Assembly (NCBI GenBank): GCA_027065695.1
Contig: JAMONP010000044.1
Span: forward strand, 1 to 64,000
Reading direction: 5' to 3'
DNA from: Desulfuromonadales bacterium
GTDB taxonomy: Bacteria; Desulfobacterota; Desulfuromonadia; Desulfuromonadales; BM103
DNA length: 64,000 nucleotides
Positions 1-7,625 of this stretch are shown here, piece after piece (position 1 is the first letter of the stretch; each line of letters opens with the position of its first letter). A model generated the notes under the pieces. It worked only from the letters and a program-made list of their open reading frames with translations. It did not search any database and had not been told where the DNA came from. A program made the translations under genes and the position numbers.

Positions 1-1049
1 GATATGGAATTTCTCCAGCATTTCTTTGATGTACTCTTCCTTGTAGGTGTCAGAGCGCACGATAAAGAGGCCGAGATAAGCTTTGGCCATACTGCGGATC
101 GGGTCGTTGGCATCAAAGTCGGGGAAGATCCAGCTACTGCAATAGGTTGAAACCAGTACGCTGGTCTGTAATTTGGCGAAGAGTTCGGAATGTTGACGCA
201 ACCGACCCCAGACCGGCATCCCTTCCCAGTAGATGCGATGTTTCTCGTCATCAACTGCGCCGACCCCGTCAGTGATCCTCTGTTGCAGTTCACTGAGCAG
301 TTGCCGATAGTAATCGACGGCCTGCGGGGTGCCGCGCAAAACCACTGCGGGTCCCATGTGGATGGTGCCGTCGAAGAAACTTAAGGGTGCTGGAGCCGCA
401 GTGGCGGTTTCCAGGACTTGACGCCAGAGTTCGGTACATTCGCGGGAGAGCGCGACAGTCTCGCGCAGTTTCTGCATATCCAGTTTCTGCCCGGCAATCT
501 CTTCCAGGGTTGGGATCAGTGCTTCGATCTGCTGGGTGACGTCATCAATCAGGATGTCGCTGACATCGGTGAAGTTTTTCGGTGATGTGATGCCGATGCA
601 GGGAACATCCAGCTCTTTTGCATACCAGGAAAACCAGTCCTGAACATCGCGACACTGATTAGTGTTGTAGACCAGCACATCTGGGCGGGGTGGACCATCA
701 ATGCCAGGGTAGCCCTTGGCGAGGGGGGAGACCCCCTTCAGGTAAGCGCCGATGTCGGCGGTCAGATAAGAACAGATATCCGGAGAATAACCGATGGTGT
801 TGGCTTCGGGAATCAGTTCGGTGGCCATGCGCGTGGCACCGAGCATGGCGGCATGGTTTTCCGGAAAGTGTACCGCAAAGCCCATTGCCCTGAGCAATTC
901 CGCCGGGCCGACACTGGTGCACCAAGCGACCTTGCGGTCCTCTGATTTGTCTGCGTCATTCAGATCGTAGAAGTAGTCGGACATGATTTTCATCATTTGT
1001 CCGGTTACTGCGATCTTCTTTCTTTGCGGTTGCTTCTCTTGAGCCATGA
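1..1049 (-). CDS. 2-hydroxyacyl-CoA dehydratase / benzoyl-CoA reductase family subunit (3' end outside window)
   Basis: Reading leftwards from ATG at 1049, 349 codons stay open to the window edge, so the C-terminus is missing. GGAGGA lies directly upstream of the ATG (1053-1059). Three cysteines typical of the HgdB/BcrB/BcrC [4Fe-4S] subunits are visible in WCTSVGPAELL (Cys43), DICSY (Cys92) and NQCRD (Cys132). Family members are radical dehydratase or ATP-dependent aromatic ring reductase subunits that receive one electron from an ASKHA-type activator. The next gene on the same strand encodes such an activator. A partner subunit would be expected beyond the left edge. I cannot tell a 2-hydroxyacyl-CoA dehydratase from a class I-like benzoyl-CoA reductase subunit; the neighbouring benzoyl-CoA genes make an aromatic substrate plausible. 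Confidence 0.8.
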
Positions 1050-1123
1050 CTCCTCCAGAAAATAATTAAGGATCCCGGAAATTGCCAAGATATCCTATTC
1101 GATTTCGATGGTTCGATTTCGAT

Positions 1124-1246
1124 TGTAGGGGCTAAGCAAGGTCCATCTGCTTCGCCCGTTTTTGACGCCCGCTCTTGATCTCCGCCACAACAAGTGCTCC
1201 GTGACAACAAGGGCGAAGCAGGTAAAGCGTTTGCTTAGCCCCTACA
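1124..1246. repeat. Nested palindromic intergenic repeat
   Basis: The outer arms TGTAGGGGCTAAGCAA (1124-1139) and its exact reverse complement (1231-1246) form a 16 bp perfect inverted repeat. Inner arms CTGCTTCGCCC (1147-1157) and its complement (1211-1221) nest within it. The element sits between the activator gene and the dehydratase-family gene. The TGTAGGGG start recurs in the repeats near 2094-2115 and 7567-7591, so this is probably a dispersed MITE- or REP-like family. Confidence 0.75.
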
Positions 1247-1251
1247 GTAAT

Positions 1252-2040
1252 TTATGCCTTGTCGGCTGCCTCCAAGGCATAGAGAGCCGCGCCAAGGGCG
1301 CCGGAAAGTTGCGGAAATTCGGCAATTAACACCGGGCGACCGATCATCTCCTCAGTCATCTCTACCAGATAGGGATTGTGGGCAACCACCCCGCCGCTTA
1401 ATACTACTTTTTCGGTCAGGGCATCCATCTCCAGGACCCTTTGAATCATTGAATAGAAGATGCCTTTAATGATGTCGGCGACCGGCTTACCGTGCCTGAT
1501 GTTCTCTAAAACCTCGGTAGCTGAGAAGACCGTGCAGTAGCTGCCAAGCTTGATCATTTCTGTCGCCTGGCTGGCCAGATTGTTCATCTCGCCAAGAGGG
1601 ATATCGAGGCGGCTCGACATCTCCTCGAGAAAGGCTCCGGTTCCGGCAGCGCATTTGCGGTTCATTTTGAAGCTGTCGCGTTGTCCTTTGGCGTTGAGCT
1701 TGATGATCTTGTTGTCCTGACCGCCGATGTCAATGATTGTGATCGCTTCAGAAAAACTAAAGTAGCAGCCTTTGGCGTGGCAGCCAATTTCGGTTTTGAC
1801 CTTTTCGGTGACAAAGGCGACGTTGTTGCGACCGTAACCGGTGGCGACTGCATCGACAATGTCATTTCGGTTAGCGTCGGCCTGTTTCAGAGAAGCATCC
1901 AGGCAGAAGGCTGCGGTTGCGGCAAAATCGATTCCAGATTTCTTTGCCGCATGGCCGAGCAGGGCACCGTGTTGATCAATAACCGCCACTTTGGTGCGTG
2001 ATGCTCCCATATCAAGTCCGACATAAACCGCTTGTGCCAT
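1252..2040 (-). CDS. CoA-substrate-specific enzyme activase (BcrA/BadF/HgdC-type ATPase)
   Basis: This encodes an ASKHA-fold ATPase of about 262 residues, the usual length for HgdC-type activators. The phosphate-binding start VGLDMGASRTKVAV, a central DIGGQDNKIIK and two cysteine motifs, KCAAGTGAFLE and SYCTVFSATEV, are present; in this family these cysteines hold a [4Fe-4S] cluster between two monomers. It uses ATP hydrolysis to drive low-potential electron transfer to a dehydratase or ring reductase. I chose ATG at 2040 (MAQAVYVGLD) because GAGG lies about 9 bp upstream; the longer frame to 2103 runs through a dispersed repeat and is unlikely to be native coding sequence. It probably activates the product of the adjacent 1-1049 gene. 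Confidence 0.88.
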   Translation of the reverse strand: MAQAVYVGLDMGASRTKVAVIDQHGALLGHAAKKSGIDFAATAAFCLDASLKQADANRNDIVDAVATGYGRNNVAFVTEKVKTEIGCHAKGCYFSFSEAITIIDIGGQDNKIIKLNAKGQRDSFKMNRKCAAGTGAFLEEMSSRLDIPLGEMNNLASQATEMIKLGSYCTVFSATEVLENIRHGKPVADIIKGIFYSMIQRVLEMDALTEKVVLSGGVVAHNPYLVEMTEEMIGRPVLIAEFPQLSGALGAALYALEAADKA

Positions 2041-2052
2041 TTGGTTTGCCTC

Positions 2053-2115
2053 GGGCGCGGCAAGCAGCGCCCCCCTGTTTTGTGAATTGCTTAGGCGCGG
2101 CAAGCAGCGCCCCTA
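2053..2115. repeat. Two direct copies of a GC-rich dispersed repeat
   Basis: GGCGCGGCAAGCAGCGCC occurs twice in the same orientation, near 2054-2071 and 2095-2112, and the second copy continues into CCTAC. The same unit recurs inverted at 7515-7591. The copies lie just upstream of the chosen activase start. Confidence 0.7.
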
Positions 2116-2136
2116 CGTGTTAATAAATGAAAATTG

Positions 2137-2988
2137 CTAGTAACGAGCGGCTTCCGATTCAATTGTTCTGACCAGGTTGACCAGTCGGGGGCCGATGTCG
2201 TCTTCGAGCATATGCTGGCGTAGCACAAATGACGGTGCTGCACAGTTAAAGGTCAATAATCGGCTTCCGGCAATTGGTAGCATCGGTACGCCAATGGCGT
2301 TAACGTCGCTGCGCCAGTCACCGATAGACAGGCAGAAGCCCCGTTCGTGATAATCACGCAAAGCCTGTTCGATGCCGGCTTTATGTTTTGGCCAGTTGTC
2401 GGGGTCTCGTTGGCGGATGTTATTCATCAGTTGCTCTCGCTCGTTCTCCGGCAGGCCGCAAAGCAGGGCTCGACCCATGGCGGTTGTGGCGATGGGAACC
2501 AGGGTGCCCGGTTCGCGTCGTAAGGAAACGGTAGCATCAGTGCTGTGTCGCCCATCGAGATAAACCATGCCGAGACGATCGCGGGTGCCGACCGAAACCA
2601 CGGTGTGTGAATAGTCCGCCAGTTCCTGCATCAGTGGGCGAGCTATCTTGAGTACGTCCATATTGGTCAGTAGTGAGAAACCGAGCGAGAGAACCCCGGT
2701 GCCGAGCTGGTACTTACCCAGCTTTTCATCGTGATAAAGATAACCCATGCGGGTCAGAGTGTAAGTCAGGCGGGAAACGGTTGGTTTCGGCAGTCCGGTG
2801 CGCTCAGCGATGTCCTGATTTCCCAGGTGACGATCTCTGGGCCTGAAGCAGCGCAGAACTTCCAGTCCACGAGCCAGGGCAGTCACAAATTGACGGTCCT
2901 TACTGTTTTCCCCGAGGGGGTCAAGTCCGTCCATTGCGATCAGCTCTGCCTTGCTGCCCCTATTGTCCAATGCCGTGTTGTCGTTCAT
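2137..2988 (-). CDS. IclR-family transcriptional regulator
   Basis: This encodes a 283-residue protein with an N-terminal winged helix-turn-helix (NQDIAERTGLPKPTVSRL, about residues 57-75) and a C-terminal GAF-like effector domain containing GTRDRLGMVYLDGR and RALLCGLPENER. IclR proteins sense small aromatic or organic acids or their CoA esters. The gene is divergent from the 3446-12779 benzoyl-CoA operon, and two near-identical palindromes lie in the shared intergenic region. It is therefore the best candidate local regulator of that operon and of itself. The first about 35 residues precede the HTH domain and are not conserved in typical family members. Whether it activates or represses cannot be read from the sequence. 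Confidence 0.88.
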   Translation of the reverse strand: MNDNTALDNRGSKAELIAMDGLDPLGENSKDRQFVTALARGLEVLRCFRPRDRHLGNQDIAERTGLPKPTVSRLTYTLTRMGYLYHDEKLGKYQLGTGVLSLGFSLLTNMDVLKIARPLMQELADYSHTVVSVGTRDRLGMVYLDGRHSTDATVSLRREPGTLVPIATTAMGRALLCGLPENEREQLMNNIRQRDPDNWPKHKAGIEQALRDYHERGFCLSIGDWRSDVNAIGVPMLPIAGSRLLTFNCAAPSFVLRQHMLEDDIGPRLVNLVRTIESEAARY

Positions 2989-3069
2989 AAGATTCTCGCT
3001 CCAAGGTCTAATGTCTATCGAAAAGGTGTGGCGGTGTCAAGGCATAAAACAATGTTTCTTGAAAATCAA

Positions 3070-3084
3070 TTTCGCATTGCGGAA
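3070..3084. promoter_or_regulatory. Probable IclR operator 1
   Basis: TTTCGCATTGCGGAA is an imperfect 15 bp palindrome of the form TTYCGCNWTGCGRAA. It lies 82 bp upstream of the IclR start and is matched almost exactly by the site at 3280. IclR-family operators commonly have this symmetry. Binding by the adjacent IclR protein is inferred. Confidence 0.5.
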
Positions 3085-3279
3085 CTTGATTTTGCCGAGT
3101 TGCCGTGGTCAGTTGTTTTTAAATCGTTGTTTTCAAATGTTTATTAAGAAATATTATTGTTTGTTGATTCGTGATAACAGTATGTTGAGAGCTTCAAAAG
3201 AAACATTTCGTTTTTATTTGCAGAAAAATATTTACAAGGACAGGCTTGTCGGCTAAGATTCGTAAATAGCGGAATGTAG

Positions 3280-3294
3280 TTTCGCTTTGCGGAA
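3280..3294. promoter_or_regulatory. Probable IclR operator 2
   Basis: TTTCGCTTTGCGGAA differs from the 3070 site at one base and lies about 150 bp upstream of the first gene of the benzoyl-CoA operon. Two copies flanking a divergent promoter region suggest control of both directions. Confidence 0.5.
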
Positions 3295-3389
3295 CAAAAG
3301 GTGACGGCTTGTGAAGACTTTGTAACAGGCCGAAAGCTGTTGGGCCTGCATCAGCAGGATGGTCTCTTGGTGTTATAGCTATTGTTAAC

Positions 3390-3420
3390 ACCTGAATTCA
3401 GTGGTTTTGCTGATTCAGGT
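3390..3420 (+). promoter_or_regulatory. Hairpin in 5' leader of the benzoyl-CoA operon
   Basis: ACCTGAATTCAG and CTGATTCAGGT can pair into a stem of about 11 bp with one bulged base. It ends 25 bp before the ATG at 3446 and is not followed by a T-run, so it is not an obvious terminator. It may be a leader structure or an operator. Confidence 0.4.
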
Positions 3421-3445
3421 ACCACTTTAAAAAGAGGGTAAACGA

Positions 3446-5461
3446 ATGAAACCGATTACTACTGTAGGCGTTGTTGGTGCAGGAACTATGGGCTCTGCGA
3501 TTGCTCAGCACTTTATAATGAAGGGTCTGCCGGTTATTCTTGTTGACCAGAAGCAGGAGTTTCTGGATCGGGGGGTTGGTTATATCCGTGAATCCCTGGG
3601 GGAAGCCTTAGAGCGTCGGCTGATCGATCAAGAGGCTTTTGACCAGATCCTTGGTCGATTGCAATGCACCACCGAGCAGGCAGAATTAGCTAAGGCCGAT
3701 CTGGTGGTCGAGGCAATTTTCGAAAATCTTGAGGTCAAGAAGGGACTCTTCGCTGAACTGGAGAAGGTGGTTGGTGCTGACTGTATTCTCGCCAGCAATA
3801 CCTCCTCGTTCCTGATCAGTGAAATCGCTGCTGACTTGCAGACACCCGAGCGGGTGGTTGGCGTTCATTATTTCTACCATGCGGCCAAGAATAAACTGGT
3901 CGAACTGATCCCGGGTGAAAAATCCTCCCCTGAGATCGTCACCGCTCTGGAAAATTTCTACGCTTTTTATGACAAGACCCCGATCCTGGTCAAGGATGCT
4001 CCGGGATTTGCTGTCAACCGTTTTTTCGTGCCCTGGTTGAATGAGGGGGCCCGGCTTTATGAAGAAGGCTTCGGTAGTATTGCCTTCATCGATCAGGTCG
4101 CCTGTGAGGTCTTCGGTGTTGGTATGGGGCCTTTCGCCCTGATGAATGCGACTGGTGTGCCGATAGCCATGCATGCTGCCGATGGCCTGGCCAGTGAGTT
4201 GAACGCTTTTTATGCCCCGGCGAAGATTCTTTGCCAGCAAGTCGAGGCTGAGCAGGACTGGAATGTTGAAGATACCTTGTCTCTCAATAACGGTTCTGAT
4301 CAGGCTGACGTTGTCAGCCGACGCCTGATTGGTGCCACCCTCGGGGTTGCTGCGCAAATGGTTGATGAAGGTGTGGTTGATGCGACCTCCGCTGATCTGG
4401 GGGCACGCTCCGGTTTGCGCTGGCCGATGGGGCCCTTCGAACTGCTTGAAAAGTTGGGTGCTGGAAAAGTCAAAGAGATGGTCGAAAGTGTTTTCTCCAC
4501 CTGGGACATCTCGCTGCCGGCATGTTTGGTCGATTCGGCCAAAGCACAAAATTTGCATCTCAACTGGGTGACCACCGAGGTTGTCGGTGACGCCGGTTTT
4601 ATTATTTTCGATCTCCCTGATCGCATGAACCCTCTCGGTGAACAGGTGATGAGTCAGCTTGATCGCTCTGTTGAGGAACTCAATGCTCGCAGTGACATCA
4701 GTAAGATTTTTATTCATGGCAAGGGTAAGGCTTTTATTGCTGGCGCTGACATCAAATTTTTTGTTGATGCCATCGCCGCTGATAACCTGCCGCGGATTCA
4801 GGCTTTTACCGAGTTCGGACAGCAGGTGCTGAACAAAATCAGCGCCTCGGACAAGACCACTTACGCTTATCTCGATGGCTTGGCGCTTGGTGGTGGCCTG
4901 GAACTCGCTCTGGCCTGCGATTATCGTATCGGCACACGTAAGTCGGTGCTGGCTTTTCCTGAAACCGGCATTGGCATTTACCCCGGTCTCGGCGGCACTC
5001 AACGTACCAGTCGCCTGATCGGCGTCGCTCGCACCAAGCAGCTGGTCGCCAGCGGTCAGTTTATCAATGCTAAAAAAGCTTATGCTCTGGGTCTGGTTGA
5101 TATCATCATCGATCCGGTCTTTGACTGGCGGGAACTGGCTGAGGTATCCCTCGACAAGGCCCAGGCCGGTCGCGTAGAAGAGACTCCGGAAGAACTTGAG
5201 TTCGCTGCATTCGATGGTGATTTCAACCATCCACTTCTGGCTCGCGAGGGTTTTGAAAGACAGGCCAAGGGCATCACTCGTAAGGCACCGGTGGCCTTGA
5301 AGACAGCCATGAGCCTGATTGACCAGGGCTCCGGCCTGGATCTCCAGGATGCTTTGCAACTGGAGCTTGATGGCTTGAAAACTATTTTCGCCACTCAAGA
5401 TGCCCGGATTGGGCTAGAAAGTATTCTAAGTGGTAAAAAACCGAACTATACAGGTAAATAA
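3446..5461 (+). CDS. Fused 3-hydroxyacyl-CoA dehydrogenase / enoyl-CoA hydratase
   Basis: This encodes a 671-residue bifunctional beta-oxidation enzyme. The N-terminal NAD-binding fold starts VGVVGAGTMGSAIAQ. Two 3HCDH C-terminal segments follow (KDAPGFAVNRFF and the RWPMGPFELLEKLG region). The C-terminal crotonase domain (about residues 390-671) has GKAFIAGADIKFF, LALGGGLELALACD and PETGIGIYPGLGGTQR, which carry the oxyanion-hole glycines and both catalytic glutamates. The dehydrogenase precedes the hydratase, the reverse of E. coli FadB. In this operon it probably hydrates and oxidises dicarboxylic intermediates such as pimeloyl-CoA derivatives made after ring cleavage. AGAGGG precedes the ATG. 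It is the first gene of the run. Confidence 0.9.
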   Translation: MKPITTVGVVGAGTMGSAIAQHFIMKGLPVILVDQKQEFLDRGVGYIRESLGEALERRLIDQEAFDQILGRLQCTTEQAELAKADLVVEAIFENLEVKKGLFAELEKVVGADCILASNTSSFLISEIAADLQTPERVVGVHYFYHAAKNKLVELIPGEKSSPEIVTALENFYAFYDKTPILVKDAPGFAVNRFFVPWLNEGARLYEEGFGSIAFIDQVACEVFGVGMGPFALMNATGVPIAMHAADGLASELNAFYAPAKILCQQVEAEQDWNVEDTLSLNNGSDQADVVSRRLIGATLGVAAQMVDEGVVDATSADLGARSGLRWPMGPFELLEKLGAGKVKEMVESVFSTWDISLPACLVDSAKAQNLHLNWVTTEVVGDAGFIIFDLPDRMNPLGEQVMSQLDRSVEELNARSDISKIFIHGKGKAFIAGADIKFFVDAIAADNLPRIQAFTEFGQQVLNKISASDKTTYAYLDGLALGGGLELALACDYRIGTRKSVLAFPETGIGIYPGLGGTQRTSRLIGVARTKQLVASGQFINAKKAYALGLVDIIIDPVFDWRELAEVSLDKAQAGRVEETPEELEFAAFDGDFNHPLLAREGFERQAKGITRKAPVALKTAMSLIDQGSGLDLQDALQLELDGLKTIFATQDARIGLESILSGKKPNYTGK

Positions 5462-5474
5462 TTAAGGAGCAGTT

Positions 5475-6740
5475 ATGAAAGCAAGCGTACAGGGATTTCA
5501 GGATAAACAGGCCGGTAGCGGCGCTCTTTTTGAGGATATCTATCTGCTCGAAGGGAAACGGACTCCCTTTGGTAAATACACCGGCAGCCTTTCAACGGTT
5601 TCGCCGACTGATCTGGGAATTCTAGCCAGTCGTGCTGCAATTGAAGCTTCCGGTGTGTCGGCCGGGGACATTGATCAGACTATTGTAGCCAATATCGGTC
5701 AGGCCAGTACCGACAGTTTCTTTTTGCCGCGCCACATTGCTCTTTACAGTGGTGCGCCGCTTGAAAGTACGGCATTCCTGACCCAGCGAATCTGTGGTTC
5801 CGGAATCGAGTTGCTGGGGCAAGCTGCGGAGCAGATTGCTCTCGGTAAGGCTAATCTGGTGCTTGGTTGTGGAACCGACACCATGAGTCGTTTCCCTCTC
5901 GTCTCTTATACTGCTCGTCAGGGTTTCCAGTTGGGACGGCCGGAGTTTGCCGATGTCCTCTGGGAGGCCTTGAACGATACAGCAGCAGTCCCCATGGGTT
6001 GTACGGCCGATAATCTGGCCAAAGAATATGCTCTGACACGGGAAGATGTCGATGCCTTCGCCATGCGTAGTCAACAGCGATATGCCAGCGCCCAGGCCGC
6101 CGACTTTTTCCAGCAGGAAATTGTCCCGGTGGAGGCTAAAGGATTGCTGGAAATGGCTGATTATAAGCCGCGCAAGTATCGTCTGAACAGCCGTGAGGCG
6201 ATCAGCGCCGATGAGCATCCTCGTCTGGCCACCATGGAGCAGCTGGCTAAGCTGCCATGTGTCTTCACAAAAGAGGGCCCGACCACTGCTGGTAGCGCCT
6301 CGGGTATTGTCGATGGCGCGGCGGCGTTATTGGTTGCCTCTGGCGATTATGTCCGCGCCAATGGTTTGAAACCACTGGGCAAGATCCGTGGCTTTGCTTC
6401 TTCTGGTGTGCGGCCTGACATTATGGGGATCGGACCGGTTCCGTCAATCCGCCTGCTGCTTACGCAGATGGGGCTTGGGCATGGCGATATTGATCGCTTT
6501 GAAATCAACGAAGCCTTCTCAGCTCAGTGTTTAGCTGTAGCAAAAGCTCTGGATCTGGATCAGGATAAACTCAATATTAATGGTGGTGCTATTGCCATTG
6601 GGCATCCACTGGGAGCGACTGGTGTACGCCTGGCCCTGACCTGCCTGAAAACCCTGCAGCGCGATAACAAGCAATTGGGAATTGCCTCTGCCTGTATCGG
6701 TGGTGGACAGGGTATTGCCATGGTCGTGGAGGCTTGCTGA
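5475..6740 (+). CDS. Thiolase (acetyl-CoA C-acyltransferase)
   Basis: This encodes a 421-residue thiolase. The nucleophilic cysteine lies in TQRICGSGIELLG (Cys107), and the C-terminal motifs NGGAIAIGHPLGATG (catalytic His) and ACIGGGQG (second Cys) are intact. The N-terminus is about 20 residues longer than usual. It starts 13 bp after the fused dehydrogenase/hydratase, with AAGGAG upstream, and overlaps the next gene by one base. Its likely role is thiolytic cleavage of a 3-oxoacyl-CoA, such as 3-oxopimeloyl-CoA, to glutaryl-CoA and acetyl-CoA. Substrate specificity is inferred from context only. Confidence 0.9.
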   Translation: MKASVQGFQDKQAGSGALFEDIYLLEGKRTPFGKYTGSLSTVSPTDLGILASRAAIEASGVSAGDIDQTIVANIGQASTDSFFLPRHIALYSGAPLESTAFLTQRICGSGIELLGQAAEQIALGKANLVLGCGTDTMSRFPLVSYTARQGFQLGRPEFADVLWEALNDTAAVPMGCTADNLAKEYALTREDVDAFAMRSQQRYASAQAADFFQQEIVPVEAKGLLEMADYKPRKYRLNSREAISADEHPRLATMEQLAKLPCVFTKEGPTTAGSASGIVDGAAALLVASGDYVRANGLKPLGKIRGFASSGVRPDIMGIGPVPSIRLLLTQMGLGHGDIDRFEINEAFSAQCLAVAKALDLDQDKLNINGGAIAIGHPLGATGVRLALTCLKTLQRDNKQLGIASACIGGGQGIAMVVEAC

Positions 6741-7507
6741 TGAACGTTGCCGAACAGGAGGACCGGAATCGGGTGGTCGTTATCACCGGAGCCGGACAGG
6801 GGATTGGTGCAGCTATAGCCCATCGCTTTGCCGACCGAGGGGCAAGATTAGCCTTGGTTGATGTCAATAAAGAGCACTTGCGTCAACTGGCCAGCAGTCT
6901 TGAGGGGTCCGGCTGTGAGGTCTTGCCGATTGTCACTGATGTCTCTGACAAAGAGCAGGTACAGCAGATGGTCGCTCAGGTTATTAAAAACTTTGGCGGT
7001 GTTGATGTGCTGGTTAACAATGCCGGTATCATCCGTGACAATCTGATTAAAAATATCTCCGAGCAGGATTGGGATCAGGTTCTGAACGTCAATCTCAAAG
7101 GGGCCTTCCTCTGTTGTCAGGCCGTCTTTCCCACTCTGAAGGCCCAACAGTCCGGCAAAATTGTAAATATTGTCTCGCGTGCCTGGCTCGGCAGTATCGG
7201 TCAGGCTAACTATACCGCCAGCAAGGGCGGACTGGTCAGTCTGACTCGTTCTCTGGCGCTCGAATTTGCTCGCTTCCAGATCAATGTTAATGCTGTGGCA
7301 CCGGGACTGATTGATACGCCGATGACCCAGGGGATGCCAGCTGAGGGTCGCGAACGACTGATTCGCATGCAGCCGACCGGCAAGATGGGTAAGGTTGAGG
7401 ATATCGCTGCTGCGGTTGCTTTTCTGGCTTCAGGCGACGCTGAATTTATCACCGGTCAGGTGTTACACGTCGATGGTGGTAAAAGCTGCGGTCTGCTGTC
7501 ATTGTGA
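6740..7507 (+). CDS. Short-chain dehydrogenase/reductase (FabG-like)
   Basis: This encodes a classical SDR of about 255 residues. The NAD(P)-binding TGAGQGIGAAIAHRFA, the NNAGI motif and the catalytic segment IGQANYTASKGG (Tyr-x3-Lys) are present. The start is ATG at 6740, overlapping the thiolase stop as TGATG, with GGAGG at 6728-6732; an in-frame TTG at 6734 is less likely. In the operon it could act on a 3-hydroxyacyl-CoA or a cyclic hydroxy-CoA intermediate. The family is broad and the substrate is unknown. A dispersed repeat follows its stop codon. Confidence 0.87.
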   Translation: MNVAEQEDRNRVVVITGAGQGIGAAIAHRFADRGARLALVDVNKEHLRQLASSLEGSGCEVLPIVTDVSDKEQVQQMVAQVIKNFGGVDVLVNNAGIIRDNLIKNISEQDWDQVLNVNLKGAFLCCQAVFPTLKAQQSGKIVNIVSRAWLGSIGQANYTASKGGLVSLTRSLALEFARFQINVNAVAPGLIDTPMTQGMPAEGRERLIRMQPTGKMGKVEDIAAAVAFLASGDAEFITGQVLHVDGGKSCGLLSL

Positions 7508-7514
7508 TTATTAA

Positions 7515-7591
7515 GGGCGCGGCAAGCAGCGTCCCCGCAAAACAAGATCCATTGGCATTGATTAACTGTAGGGGTGCCGCTTGCTGCGCCC
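7515..7591. repeat. Inverted pair of the GC-rich dispersed repeat
   Basis: The unit GGCGCGGCAAGCAGCGTCC (about 7516-7534) is followed 32 bp later by the opposite-strand copy, TGTAGGGGTGCCGCTTGC continuing into TGCGCCC (7567-7591). Together they can form a long hairpin between the SDR and second thiolase genes. It is the same family as at 2053-2115. Confidence 0.7.
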
Positions 7592-7625
7592 GATTTGACG
7601 ATGTATGATTATGCAAAGGACAAGC

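Larger units (their letters stand above)
2989..3445. other. Divergent regulatory region between IclR gene and benzoyl-CoA operon
   Basis: This 457 bp AT-rich stretch has no convincing gene. It holds two IclR-type palindromes and a hairpin near the 3446 start, listed separately. The reading frames across it lack plausible ribosome sites and protein features. Confidence 0.6.

Noticed and set aside
2041-2103. Longer N-terminus for the activase
   Set aside because: These codons fall in a dispersed repeat, and an internal ATG with GAGG upstream gives the normal family length.
3686-5398. A 570-codon open frame on the minus strand
   Set aside because: It lies wholly opposite the well-supported fused dehydrogenase/hydratase and shows no domain motifs; it is a shadow of codon bias.
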